A stretch of DNA of 64,000 bases from Sphingomonas rosea (GTDB lineage Bacteria > Pseudomonadota > Alphaproteobacteria > Sphingomonadales > Sphingomonadaceae): positions 2,394,501-2,458,500 of the forward strand of contig NZ_BAABBR010000001.1 in assembly GCF_039538065.1 (NCBI RefSeq), written 5' to 3'. Below are positions 1-8,543 of this stretch, one piece after another (the first letter of the stretch is position 1; the number at the start of each line of letters is the position of its first letter). The notes beneath the pieces are model-generated. The model was not told where the DNA came from, did not search any database, and worked only from the letters and a program-made list of their open reading frames with translations. A program made the position numbers and the translations under genes.

Positions 1-1050
1 GGCCTCGCCTTCGTAGAAGGGTGACAAGGGAATGGTCGCCACCCCCGCCTGCTCCACTGCCGCCAGCGCAAACGCCATGTCGTCGAGCGCGATGCCCGAG
101 GCGTGCAAGTCGACGCACTGGAAATAGGTCGCCTCGCTCGGCAGCAGGACATAGCCTGCCCGGGCCAGCCCGTCCGAGAGCCGTGCCTTGGCCCGCTCGA
201 AGGCACCCCGCATCGGTGCGATCAGTTCGGGCCGCGACAGCCCGAATGCCACCGCGCCCTGGAGATTGGGCGGCGCGGCGAAGGTCAGATACTGGTGCGC
301 CTTGGCGGCCAGCGCGGCGAGCTCGACCGGGGCGGCGAGCCAGCCCACCCGCCAGCCGGTCAGCGCGAAGATCTTGCCCGCCGAGCCAATCTTGATCGTC
401 CTCTCGGGCGCCATCGCCATCAGGCTGCGGAACGTCGCGCCCGGGGGAATGACCTCTTCCCACACCTCGTCGCTGAGGATCAGGAGGTCGTGGGCGCGGG
501 CGAGCGTCACCACCGCTTCCAGCTCGGCGTTCGAGAACAGCCGCCCGGTGGGATTGTGGGGGTTGTTGATGACGAGGAGCTTCGTCCTCGGCGTGATCGC
601 CGCTTCCAGCGCCTCGGCCGTCAGCGCCCAGGTCGGCGGCCGCAGCGCGACCTCGCGGATTACCGCGCCCGCCCGGCGCAGGAGCGGCGCATAGCCGTCA
701 TAGGCGGGCGCGACGATCACCGCTTCGTCGCCGGGATTGAGCGTGGCGAAGAACAGCGAGGCGATGGCCTCGATCGCGCCGCTCGTCACCACCAGCTGGT
801 CGGGCGTCAGGTCCAATCCCTGCCGCTCGGCATAGAAGTGGCAGATCGCCTCGCGCAGCGCCGGTGCCCCGCGCGAGGGCGCATATTGATTGCTGCCGCT
901 GGTCACCAGCCGCGCGGCTTCGGCGAGCAATTCCTCGGGCCAGCCGAAGTCCGGGAAGCCTTGGCCGAGATTGACCGCGCCGTGCCGGACCGCGGCCTGG
1001 CTCATCTGCTCGAAGATGCTGACCGGCATGCGCTCGAAGGTGGGGTTCAC
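1..1050 (-). CDS. PLP-dependent aminotransferase, class I/II (partial, cut by window edge)
   Basis: This is a fold-type I aminotransferase of the kynurenine/methionine aminotransferase-like group, transferring an amino group between an amino acid and a 2-oxoacid with pyridoxal phosphate. About 350 residues are visible and the C-terminus lies outside the window. Visible landmarks are NNPHNPTGR (162-170), the PLP-contacting Asp in LSDEVWEE (194) and the Schiff-base Lys in SAGK (226) followed by TGWRVGW. The start is a GTG whose first bases overlap the TGA of the upstream racemase (GTGA, 4 bp), so the two are probably translationally coupled. An internal ATG seven codons in is a possible alternative. 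Substrate cannot be fixed from sequence. Confidence 0.9.
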   Translation of the reverse strand, partial: MNPTFERMPVSIFEQMSQAAVRHGAVNLGQGFPDFGWPEELLAEAARLVTSGSNQYAPSRGAPALREAICHFYAERQGLDLTPDQLVVTSGAIEAIASLFFATLNPGDEAVIVAPAYDGYAPLLRRAGAVIREVALRPPTWALTAEALEAAITPRTKLLVINNPHNPTGRLFSNAELEAVVTLARAHDLLILSDEVWEEVIPPGATFRSLMAMAPERTIKIGSAGKIFALTGWRVGWLAAPVELAALAAKAHQYLTFAAPPNLQGAVAFGLSRPELIAPMRGAFERAKARLSDGLARAGYVLLPSEATYFQCVDLHASGIALDDMAFALAAVEQAGVATIPLSPFYEGEA

Positions 1051-2138
1051 AGGAGCACGCCTTTCGTCCGGAGCGCGGCCACCGCCGCTTCGTCATAGCC
1101 GAGCGCGCCGAGGATCGCCGCCCCGTCCTCGCCCTCGCGCCGGGGGCCGTGCGCGATTGAAGCCGGCGTGCGGCCAAGCCGCGGCGCGGGCGCGGGCTGG
1201 GTGACGCCGCCGACCTCGACGAAGGTCTCGCGCGCCACATTGTGCGGGTGGTCGGGCGCCTCGCCGAGCCCGAGCACCGGGGCGACGCAAGCGTCCTTGT
1301 CGGAGAAGCGTGTCGCCCATTCGTCGCGGGTCCGGGTTGCCAGCACCGCCGCGATCGCATCCCGGTCGGCGCCGGGCGCGAGCCCGAGTTCGGTGTAGAA
1401 AGCGGCGCGAAACTGCGGCTCGATCGCGCCGACGCTCAGCGCCTTGCCGTCGGCGCAGGTGTAGCAGCCGTAGATGGGGTCGCCCCCGTCGAGGAGATTC
1501 GACGCCCGCTCGTCGCGCCACAGCCCCGCCGCCCGCAAGCCGTAGATCAGCGCTCCGGTCAGCGCCGCGCCGTCGGTCATGGCGGCGTCGATCACCTGCC
1601 CCTCGCCCGTCCGCTGGCACGCCAGCAGCGCCGCCACCATCCCGAACGCCAGCATCAGGCCGCCGCCGCCGTAATCGGCGACGAGGTTCAGGGGCGGCAC
1701 CGGCGGCCGGTCCTTCTCTCCCACCGCCGACAGGAGGCCGGTCAGCGCGAGATAGTTGATGTCGTGCCCCGCGGCCTGGGCCAGCGGCCCCTCCTGCCCC
1801 CAGCCCGTCACCCGTCCGTAGACCAGCTTCGGATTGGCCGCGCACAGCACGTCGGGTCCCAGCCGAAGCCGCTCCATCACGCCCGGGCGGTAGCCCTCGA
1901 TCAGCCCGTCGGCCGTCGCCGCCAGCTTGCGGACGATGTCGCGCCCCTCGTTCTGGCGGAGGTCGAGCGCGATGCTTTCGCGATTGCGGAGCAAGGGATC
2001 GTTCGGGACGCCGATCATCCCCGCCCGCTCGACCCGGATCACCCGCGCGCCATGGTCGGCCAGCATCATTCCGGCGAAGGGCCCCGGCCCCAGCCCCGCC
2101 ATTTCGACGATCGTCAGTCCGTGGAGCGCACCCGGCAT
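1047..2138 (-). CDS. CaiB/BaiF-family CoA transferase, alpha-methylacyl-CoA racemase-like
   Basis: A 363-residue class III CoA-transferase-fold protein. The segment AGHDINYL (His125-Asp126) matches the catalytic His region of alpha-methylacyl-CoA racemases, which interconvert 2-methylacyl-CoA epimers before beta-oxidation; true CoA transferases of the family have an Asp nucleophile instead. The ATG at 2138 is preferred over an upstream TTG because a good ribosome site (AAGGGGA) lies about 8 bases before it. It ends in a GTGA overlap with the aminotransferase. Divergently placed 60 bp away is an acyl-CoA dehydrogenase, which fits a role in branched acyl-CoA breakdown. The exact substrate is an inference. 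Confidence 0.88.
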   Translation of the reverse strand: MPGALHGLTIVEMAGLGPGPFAGMMLADHGARVIRVERAGMIGVPNDPLLRNRESIALDLRQNEGRDIVRKLAATADGLIEGYRPGVMERLRLGPDVLCAANPKLVYGRVTGWGQEGPLAQAAGHDINYLALTGLLSAVGEKDRPPVPPLNLVADYGGGGLMLAFGMVAALLACQRTGEGQVIDAAMTDGAALTGALIYGLRAAGLWRDERASNLLDGGDPIYGCYTCADGKALSVGAIEPQFRAAFYTELGLAPGADRDAIAAVLATRTRDEWATRFSDKDACVAPVLGLGEAPDHPHNVARETFVEVGGVTQPAPAPRLGRTPASIAHGPRREGEDGAAILGALGYDEAAVAALRTKGVLL

Positions 2139-2199
2139 CAAGTCCCCTTCCAATTGCCGCCTTGTCGCCTAGGCTGGCGCAAAGGCAAGGGAGAACCAA

Positions 2200-3333
2200 G
2201 TGCTCGATACCTCGCAGCGGACCCTGTTCGATTCCGAGCACGAAGCGTTCCGCGACACCGTCCGGCGGGTCGTCGCCGGGCTCGACACCGACCGCCACGA
2301 ACGCGAGGGGATCGTCGAGCGCGAGGCGTGGCTCAAGGCGGGCGAGGCCGGAATGCTCTGCCCGACCGTCCCCGAGGAATATGGCGGATACGGCCTCGAC
2401 TTCCGCTTCAACGCCATCGTGGGCGAGGAAGTGAGCTATGCCGGGAGCGCCGCGGGCTGGTCGCTCCAGAGCGACATCGTCGCCGACTATATCCTCGCCT
2501 ACGGCTCGGAGGAGCAGAAGAAGAAGTGGTTGCCGCGGATGGTCACCGGCGAGGCGATCACCGCCATCGCGATGACCGAGCCCGGCGCCGGCTCCGACCT
2601 TCAGGGCATGAAGACCATCGCGCGCAAGGACGGCAACGGCTGGCGCCTGTCGGGCTCCAAGACCTACATCACCAACGGGCAGGCCGCCGACCTCGTCATC
2701 GTCTGCGCCCGCTCGACCGAGGAAGGCGGCGCGCGGGGCATCAGCCTGTTCCTGGTCGAGACCGGCGACGAAGGCTTCACCCGCGGCCGCAACCTCGACA
2801 AGATCGGGCTTCACGGCAACGACACGTCCGAGCTGTTCTTCGACGAGGTCCACCTTCCCGCCGATCGCCTGCTCGGACCCGAGAATGGCGGGTTCGGCAT
2901 GCTGATGAGCCAGCTCCCGCAGGAGCGGCTGTCGATCGCGGTCCAGTGCCAGGCCGCCGCCCAGCGCGCCTTCGATCTCGCGGTCGAATTCACCAAGGAC
3001 CGCAAGGCGTTCGGCAAGACCGTGTTCGACTTCCAGAACACGCGCTTCACGCTGGCCGATTTGAAGGCCCGGCTGCAGGTCGGCTGGGCGCATCTCGACT
3101 GGGCGATCCAGCGGCACCTGAAGCACCAGCTCACCCCCGCCGAGGCGAGCGCGGCCAAGCTATGGCACTCCGAGCTCCAGTTCGACGCCTGCGACATCTC
3201 GCTCCAGCTTCACGGCGGCGCGGGCTACATGAACGAATATCCGATCGCCCGACTGTGGCGCGACGCGCGCGTCACCCGGATCTACGGCGGCACGAGCGAG
3301 ATCATGAAGGAGCTGATCGCGCGGTCGATCTGA
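2200..3333 (+). CDS. Acyl-CoA dehydrogenase, long-chain-like
   Basis: A 377-residue FAD enzyme that introduces the 2,3 double bond of acyl-CoA and passes electrons to ETF. It shows the family segments MTEPGAGSDL (125-134) for FAD contact, DKIGLHGNDTSELFFDEV (200-217) and the C-terminal IYGGTSEIMKELIAR. The base Glu is probably Glu242 in LPQERL, as in long-chain and isovaleryl-type members, because the alternative C-terminal Glu is Gly here (IYGGT). Start is GTG at 2200 with GGGAGA 6 bases upstream. It is divergent from the CaiB-type racemase and convergent with the terminase gene 21 bp downstream. Confidence 0.93.
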   Translation: MLDTSQRTLFDSEHEAFRDTVRRVVAGLDTDRHEREGIVEREAWLKAGEAGMLCPTVPEEYGGYGLDFRFNAIVGEEVSYAGSAAGWSLQSDIVADYILAYGSEEQKKKWLPRMVTGEAITAIAMTEPGAGSDLQGMKTIARKDGNGWRLSGSKTYITNGQAADLVIVCARSTEEGGARGISLFLVETGDEGFTRGRNLDKIGLHGNDTSELFFDEVHLPADRLLGPENGGFGMLMSQLPQERLSIAVQCQAAAQRAFDLAVEFTKDRKAFGKTVFDFQNTRFTLADLKARLQVGWAHLDWAIQRHLKHQLTPAEASAAKLWHSELQFDACDISLQLHGGAGYMNEYPIARLWRDARVTRIYGGTSEIMKELIARSI

Positions 3334-3354
3334 GCCTCACCGTCGTCCCTGGGG

Positions 3355-4689
3355 CTAGTCCGGCGGGTCGTCGAAGCTGCGGATGCCCGGGCCGACGCGC
3401 CGCCTCGTCCCCGTATCGCTGAGCTTCGTCAGCGCCCAGACCATCGCGTCCGCCCGGTCGGGACTGCTCCCCGGCCCTTCATAGCCCCCGCCCGCGATCA
3501 GCCCGCAGAGCTGGCGCTCGAGCTCGGGAAAGCTGCGGTGCATCCGGACCTTGCCGCGCTCGAACAGGATGGCGATCGGCTCGGCCCGGGCCGACTTGTT
3601 GACCGCCGCATGGACCAGCCCGACCGACAAATCGTCGCCTTCGTGCTGGAGGATGACGTCCCGGACCATCGAGCCGCCCTGGTTGCCCTCGGCGACGATC
3701 TGCACCGAGCGCCCGTCCTCCAGCCGGTCCTGGTTCGATCGGGCCGCGTCGGCGACCTTGCTGCTCCAGATCTTGGGACTGCTCGCCGCGATGCTGTGGT
3801 CGTCGAGCACATGGTAATTGCCCGCCACGTCGCGCCCGCACACGACGATCCCGCAGGTCCCGTCGCGTGCCGGCGGATCGACCCCGATGGCGACGCTTTC
3901 CATCGCCGTGCCGTCGGGCTCGCCCTCGCGGCTCTCCGCGATCATCTCGGGCGTCCACAGCGCGCCCGGCGGCGGCGGAAGCTCGCCGTAGAGCTCGACC
4001 TTGCCCTTGTGCGTCGCGCCATATTTGTCCTTCATCTTGCGGACGAAGACGGCGCCGAGATGGGGATTGTCGAAGGTGGTACCGCGGGTGGTCGCGGTGT
4101 TCCGGGCGGCGAGGATGTCAGCGAGGATCGGGCTTGCCGAGGGCGTAGTGGTGATCAGCGCCTTGGGCCGCTCGCCGAGGCGAAGCGCGAATTGCAGATT
4201 GTCCCACGTGGCCTCGGCCTTGCGCCATTTCGCCAGCTCGTCGCACCAGGCGAGGTGGAACTGGAAGCCGCGCAAACGCTCGGGATTGGCACCCGAAAAA
4301 AGCTTGCCGATCGAGCCGCCGACGAAGTGGATCTCACCCCGGCTCGGGACCCATTTCTCGAGCACGTCGGGGCGGATGGTCATGATTCCCGTGGCGCCAA
4401 GCACCATCACGTCGCGCGCTTCCTCGACCGTCGCCGAGATGAGCGCGATCCGCATCTTCCCGTGGGCGAGCACCTGCTCGGCGAGCCATTCGGCCCCGGC
4501 CTGCGTCTTGCCGAAACCGCGCCCGGCGAGGATCAGCCACTGGTCGTGGTCGCCCTCGGGTTCGAGCTGACCGGCATGCGCGCGCTCGGACCAAGGCCGC
4601 AGGGCCTCGTCTGGCTGGTCCTCGGCGGGACCGAAAGGATGGTCGTTGATGGGGCCGTGTCCCGGCTGACTGCACCGCCCGGCAGGCAA
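3355..4689 (-). CDS. Phage/GTA-type terminase large subunit, solitary
   Basis: A 444-residue DNA-packaging motor of the Terminase_6 / gene transfer agent g2 type. The ATPase half has Walker A LAGRGFGKTQAG (about residues 53-64) and Walker B HLAWCDEL; the nuclease half has an acidic cluster starting VDPP, then IVAEGNQGG and the C-terminal DRADAMVWAL. Both enzymatic halves therefore look intact. No portal, protease or capsid gene follows on either side, so it is separated from any packaging cluster. The only in-frame start ahead of the ATPase is a TTG at 4689 and the first 30 residues look unlike the family, so the N-terminus may be eroded or frameshifted. Confidence 0.85.
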   Translation of the reverse strand: MPAGRCSQPGHGPINDHPFGPAEDQPDEALRPWSERAHAGQLEPEGDHDQWLILAGRGFGKTQAGAEWLAEQVLAHGKMRIALISATVEEARDVMVLGATGIMTIRPDVLEKWVPSRGEIHFVGGSIGKLFSGANPERLRGFQFHLAWCDELAKWRKAEATWDNLQFALRLGERPKALITTTPSASPILADILAARNTATTRGTTFDNPHLGAVFVRKMKDKYGATHKGKVELYGELPPPPGALWTPEMIAESREGEPDGTAMESVAIGVDPPARDGTCGIVVCGRDVAGNYHVLDDHSIAASSPKIWSSKVADAARSNQDRLEDGRSVQIVAEGNQGGSMVRDVILQHEGDDLSVGLVHAAVNKSARAEPIAILFERGKVRMHRSFPELERQLCGLIAGGGYEGPGSSPDRADAMVWALTKLSDTGTRRRVGPGIRSFDDPPD

Positions 4690-4822
4690 GGCCGGCGACG
4701 GACGGCATGGGCCATCACGTCACCGGCAGCGCCCCCGCGCTCGAAAGGGACAATGCCGCTTCCGACCCGCGCAGGAAGCCTGCCCAAATCCTACATGTCA
4801 AGCAAAAACGAACCGTATGGGT

Positions 4823-5362
4823 TTAAATGCGCGACCAGGCGGGACGCTGGAGGACGTGGGTCGGCCCGTGATAATCGATCAGGTGCAAGCGGTTGAAGCC
4901 GAGCTTTGCCGCGAGCTTCAAACTGGGCTCGTTGCCTTCGCTGATGATCGCCCAGACGGGCGTGGGATCGAGCGTCGCTTCGGCCCAGTGCAGCACCGCC
5001 TCGCAGCCCTCGCGCGCCATGCCGGTGCCGTGGGTCTCGCTCGCCATGATCCAGCCCATCTCGGGCTCGTCGCCGAATTGCGGATCGAAGTCGCGCCAGG
5101 CGGTGAACAGGCCGATGTTGCCGAGCAGGCGGCCGTCGTCCTTGGCCTCGACCGCCATCGAGCCGAAGCCGTTCATCTCCCAATTGCCGATCGCGGCGCA
5201 CAGCCGGCGCCAGCATTCCTCCTGCCCCATCGGCTCGGGCCCGAAATAGCGGTGGACGGCGGGCTCGGAGAGGATTGCGTGATAGGGGCGGAAATCCTCC
5301 TTGCGCCAGCCGCGCAGGCGGAGGCGTTCGGTTTCGATGATCGGTGCGGCGCGTCCAGGCAT
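4823..5362 (-). CDS. GNAT-family N-acetyltransferase (RimJ/RimL-like)
   Basis: A 179-residue GCN5-related acetyltransferase transferring acetyl from acetyl-CoA to an amine, possibly a protein N-terminus. It begins with the typical ETERLRLR strand (residues 10-17) and has the acetyl-CoA loop region ETHGTGMAREG and the closing ANKLGF-like segment AAKLGFNRLH. The ATG at 5362 is fixed by the position of ETERLRLR, although the open frame extends further upstream. Unusually, the start codon directly follows the T-run of the rpmE terminator, so no independent Shine-Dalgarno is visible outside the hairpin. Substrate unknown. Confidence 0.88.
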   Translation of the reverse strand: MPGRAAPIIETERLRLRGWRKEDFRPYHAILSEPAVHRYFGPEPMGQEECWRRLCAAIGNWEMNGFGSMAVEAKDDGRLLGNIGLFTAWRDFDPQFGDEPEMGWIMASETHGTGMAREGCEAVLHWAEATLDPTPVWAIISEGNEPSLKLAAKLGFNRLHLIDYHGPTHVLQRPAWSRI

Positions 5363-5363
5363 G

Positions 5364-5411
5364 AAAAAACCCCCGTGGGTCCGGTTCTTGGGCCGGGCCA
5401 CGGGGGCTTTT
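5364..5411 (-). terminator. Rho-independent terminator after rpmE, possibly bidirectional
   Basis: On the minus strand a 9-bp perfect stem CCCCCGTGG / CCACGGGGG with a 19-base loop (arms at 5398-5406 and 5370-5378) is followed by TTTTTTC. On the plus strand the same hairpin is followed by CTTTTC, so it could act weakly in both directions. It lies 55 bp after rpmE and its T-run abuts the ATG of the GNAT gene. Confidence 0.88.
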
Positions 5412-5465
5412 CTAGCGCGTTGCGCGCGGAAGCAAACCGGACCCGGCGAGGCCGGGCCGCGGGGC

Positions 5466-5696
5466 TTACTTCTTGCCGAGGGTGAGACCGCCGAAGCGCT
5501 TGTTGAAGCGCGCGACCTGGCCGCCCGCGTCGAGCAGCTTGCCCGAGCCACCGGTCCACGCCGGGTGGGCGGTCGGATCGATGTCGAGGTGGAGGGTGTC
5601 GCCTTCCTTGCCCCAGGTCGAACGGGTCTGATACTTGGTCCCGTCGGTCATCTCGACGGTGATCATGTGATAGTCCGGGTGGATCCCGTTCTTCAT
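5466..5696 (-). CDS. rpmE: 50S ribosomal protein L31
   Basis: A 76-residue large-subunit protein located near the central protuberance. The N-terminal [10 protein letters not shown] block identifies the family. There is no cysteine in the protein, so it is the zinc-free form of L31 rather than the CxxC form. ATG at 5696 is preceded by GAGGAA. A strong terminator follows. It is divergent from the cobalamin riboswitch and btuB. Confidence 0.95.
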   Translation of the reverse strand: MKNGIHPDYHMITVEMTDGTKYQTRSTWGKEGDTLHLDIDPTAHPAWTGGSGKLLDAGGQVARFNKRFGGLTLGKK

Positions 5697-5794
5697 GGCA
5701 ACATTCCTCGTGGATGTGGCTGGTTCCGACCAGCCTTGAAAAGGTGCCGCGCCCCTAGCCGAAGCGCTTCTCCTTGACAAGGCGCGCAGGCCCG

Positions 5795-5965
5795 GCGGAC
5801 AAGGCGCGCGGGATCAGACCCGAGGAAGCCGGTGCAAATCCGGCGCTCTGCCCGGAACGGTGAGTGCGTGGCTTTCATGCACAAGTCCGATCGTCGGCCT
5901 GATCCGTCGTCCGTTCGACCGCCCGGGACCAGGCGGAAGGCGTGGCCTGGCCTCCGTGACGACTG
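5795..5965 (+). promoter_or_regulatory. Cobalamin (B12) riboswitch, divergent
   Basis: The leader before btuB contains the hallmark hairpin GCCGGTGCAAATCCGGC (5828-5844), then CCCGGAACGGTGAG with the conserved ACGGT core (about 5850-5864), then AAGTCCGA...GGCCTGATCC (about 5881-5904), the expected order for an adenosylcobalamin riboswitch. The classic B12-box wording is altered, so this is a variant member. The following base-paired region reaches the start of btuB, suggesting control of translation or termination of the B12 uptake operon. Boundaries are approximate. Confidence 0.85.
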
Positions 5966-5998
5966 AGTCTGAATGTCGTCATCGAAAGGTCTGATTCC

Positions 5999-7822
5999 GT
6001 GTTCTTTTCCGATCTGCCTCCGCCGCCCCCCGCGGCGGACACCATCGTCGTTACCGCCAGCCGCGTGCCCGAGCCGCTTGGCGCCACGCCCGCCAGCGTC
6101 ACCGTCATTCCGCCCGAGCGGGTCGAGCGCCTCGGCGAGCCTTTGCTCGCCTCGCTGCTCCGACTGGTGCCCTCGGCGTCGCTGTCGCAAGCCGGGCCGG
6201 CAGGCTCGCAGAGCCAGGTCCGGATCCGCGGCGCCGAGGCCAATCACACGCTCCTGTTCATCGACGGGATCCGCGCCAATGATCCCGCCGCGGGCAACGA
6301 GCCGCGTTTCGAGCTCCTGTCCGCCGACCTCGGCGACCGGATCGAGGTAGTGCGCGGACCGCAATCGGCCCTGTGGGGCAGCGAGGCGATCGGCGGCGTG
6401 GTGTCGCTGACCGCCGCGCCCCGTACCGGGGCCAGCGCCGAGGTCGAGGGCGGAAGCCACGGCTTCGGCCGCGTCAGCGCGTCGGGTGGGGTCGAGCAGG
6501 GCAAGGTGACGCTCGGCCTCGCCGCCGGCCTGCAGGGCGCGAAGGGCATCAACGCCGTGGCGGGCCCGGGCGAGCGCGACGGCTATCGCAACGCGACGCT
6601 GCGCGGCCGACTCGACTGGAAGAGCGGCCCGGTCACCCTCTCGGCGAGCGGATTCGCGGTGCGGTCGCGAACCGACTTCGACGGCTTCGACCCCGTCTTC
6701 TTCACCCGCGCCGACACGCTCGACCGGACCCGCAATCGGCTCGGTGCCGGGCGGATCGGCGCGCGCTATGAGGACGGCGGCTGGATCGCCTCGGCCGGGC
6801 TGTCGCGGATCACCTCGCGCAACATCAACTATCTCGCGGCCGAAGAGCAGAACCGGACGAGCGGCCGCCGCGACACCCTGACCGGCGACGTCTCCCGGGA
6901 GATCGCCGCTGGGCACCGCCTCACGCTGGCGGCCGAGGCGAGCCGCGAACGGTTCATCGCGTCGGACGTCATCTACGGGGGTTTCACCGACCAGCGCCGC
7001 AAGCGCGACCAGTCGGCGCTGACCGGCGAGTATCGCGGCGACATTGGCCCGGTGACCCTCACCGCCGCGCTCCGCCGCGACCATTTCAGCGATTTTCAGG
7101 ATGCAACCACCGCGCGAGCGGGCGGCCTCGTCCGCCTCGGCGGCGGGGTGCATGTCGCGGCGAACTGGGGCGAAGGCATCGCGCAGCCGACCTTGTTCGA
7201 CCTCTACGGGTTCTTCCCGGGCAGCTTTCGCGGCAATCCGGCGCTTCGCCCCGAGCGGAGCCGCGGCGGCGAAGTCTCGCTGCGCTACGCCAACGGCCCA
7301 TGGCGGGCCGGCGCCACCGTCTATCGCCAGCGGCTGACGAACGAGATCATCGGCACCTACGACCCTGTCACCGGCCTGTCCTCGGCCGCCAACAGCGACC
7401 AGCGCAGCCGTCGCAAGGGCGTCGAGATTGAGGGCGGATGGAGCCCCGGCGAGTGGCTGTCGCTCACCGCCACTTATGCCGCGCTCGACGCGACCGAGCC
7501 CGCGGGCCGCGAACTGCGCCGTCCGCGACATAGCGGGTCGGTCGCGGCCGACGGCGTTGCGGGCCGGTTCAGCTATGGCGCGGCGCTGAGCTACACCGGC
7601 GCCCGGCTCGACCGCGACTTCGACCTGTTCCCGGCGCCGCTGGTCCGGCTCGACCCCTATTGGCTGGCGAGCGCGCGCGTCGCCTATCGCGTCAACGAGG
7701 CGGTCGAGGTGTTCGGGCGGCTCGCCAATGCGTTCGACGATCGCGCGGTCGACGTGGTCGGCTATCGCTCGGAAGGGAGGACGGCTTATGCCGGCATCCG
7801 CCTGGGCCTTGGCCGCCGCTGA
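5999..7822 (+). CDS. btuB: TonB-dependent vitamin B12 receptor
   Basis: A 607-residue outer-membrane beta-barrel importing corrinoids with TonB energy. The TonB box is DTIVVTASR (residues 14-22), close to the E. coli BtuB box, followed by a plug domain with VRIRGAEANHTLLFIDGIR-type segments and ERIEVVRGPQSALWGSEAIGG-like sequence, then the barrel. The riboswitch upstream and btuF/C/D downstream support B12 as substrate. The start is GTG at 5999 and only 13 mostly Pro/Ala residues precede the TonB box, so no signal peptide is visible. An in-frame stop at 5957 excludes an ordinary upstream start in this frame. Confidence 0.87.
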   Translation: MFFSDLPPPPPAADTIVVTASRVPEPLGATPASVTVIPPERVERLGEPLLASLLRLVPSASLSQAGPAGSQSQVRIRGAEANHTLLFIDGIRANDPAAGNEPRFELLSADLGDRIEVVRGPQSALWGSEAIGGVVSLTAAPRTGASAEVEGGSHGFGRVSASGGVEQGKVTLGLAAGLQGAKGINAVAGPGERDGYRNATLRGRLDWKSGPVTLSASGFAVRSRTDFDGFDPVFFTRADTLDRTRNRLGAGRIGARYEDGGWIASAGLSRITSRNINYLAAEEQNRTSGRRDTLTGDVSREIAAGHRLTLAAEASRERFIASDVIYGGFTDQRRKRDQSALTGEYRGDIGPVTLTAALRRDHFSDFQDATTARAGGLVRLGGGVHVAANWGEGIAQPTLFDLYGFFPGSFRGNPALRPERSRGGEVSLRYANGPWRAGATVYRQRLTNEIIGTYDPVTGLSSAANSDQRSRRKGVEIEGGWSPGEWLSLTATYAALDATEPAGRELRRPRHSGSVAADGVAGRFSYGAALSYTGARLDRDFDLFPAPLVRLDPYWLASARVAYRVNEAVEVFGRLANAFDDRAVDVVGYRSEGRTAYAGIRLGLGRR

Positions 7823-8543
7823 GGCGGTGCGCGCGGCGAGCCTCAACCTGTGCACCGACGAACTGCTCCTGTCGCTCGGGCGGCCGGAGCAGATCGTCTC
7901 GGTCAGCCATCTCGGACGTAACGCGCAAGAAACCGCGCTGTGGCGGCTGGGACAGCGCGTCCCGGCCAATGACGGCAGCCTCGAAAGCGTCGCCGCGCGG
8001 CGCCCGACCCTGCTCCTGTCGATGGGCGGGAGCGGGCGCGCGCGGGCAAGCCTTGCCGCGAAGCTCGGGATCCGGCTGATCGACCTCTCCTATCCCACGA
8101 GCCCGGCGGAGGTCGTGCGGCAGGCCGAAACGGTCGCCGCCGCGCTTGGCCGTCCGGAGGCGGCGCGGCCCTATCGCGCGGCGCTGGCGCGGCTCGTGGC
8201 GACCCGCCAGTCGCTTCGGCCCGGCGCCTTCCTGTCGGGCGGCGGGCAAAGCCTGTCGCCCGGCGGGCTCGGCGCGCAATGGCTGGCGCTGGCGGGGGTT
8301 CGCCAGATCGCGTTGCCGGGCGGGCGCCTGACCTTGGAAGGCCTCGCAACCGACCCGCCCAAGCTCCTGATCCGAAGCGATTATCGCGAAAGCCAGGCGA
8401 GCCGCGGCACGGCCTGGCTGAAGCATCCGCTGGTCGCGCGCCTCGCCCCGCGCACGGTTCGCACCGATGGCCGCGCCTGGACCTGCGGGGGCCTGCCGAT
8501 GCTGGCCGAAGTGGCGCGGCTGCGGCAAGTCATGCCTCGATGA
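7788..8543 (+). CDS. btuF: BtuF-like periplasmic cobalamin-binding protein
   Basis: A 251-residue class III periplasmic binding protein (Peripla_BP_2 fold) that would deliver cobalamin to the BtuCD transporter. Typical features are SLNLCTDELLLSLG near the N-terminus and alternating helix/strand lobes. ATG at 7788 is preceded by GGAAGGGAGG at 7771-7780 and overlaps the end of btuB by 35 bp. The N-terminal hydrophobic stretch is short and contains Glu, so the signal peptide is weak; an in-frame ATG at 7728 would give a longer basic N-terminus. It ends in an ATGA overlap with the permease. Confidence 0.82.
   Translation: MPASAWALAAAEAVRAASLNLCTDELLLSLGRPEQIVSVSHLGRNAQETALWRLGQRVPANDGSLESVAARRPTLLLSMGGSGRARASLAAKLGIRLIDLSYPTSPAEVVRQAETVAAALGRPEAARPYRAALARLVATRQSLRPGAFLSGGGQSLSPGGLGAQWLALAGVRQIALPGGRLTLEGLATDPPKLLIRSDYRESQASRGTAWLKHPLVARLAPRTVRTDGRAWTCGGLPMLAEVARLRQVMPR

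Noticed and set aside
1093..3126. 677-codon minus-strand frame overlapping the racemase and acyl-CoA dehydrogenase
   Set aside because: It spans two genes on opposite strands and its sequence is Arg/Gly-rich shadow text.
3355..4689. Prophage region
   Set aside because: Only one phage-type gene; flanks are core metabolic genes and no integrase, attachment site or composition shift was seen.
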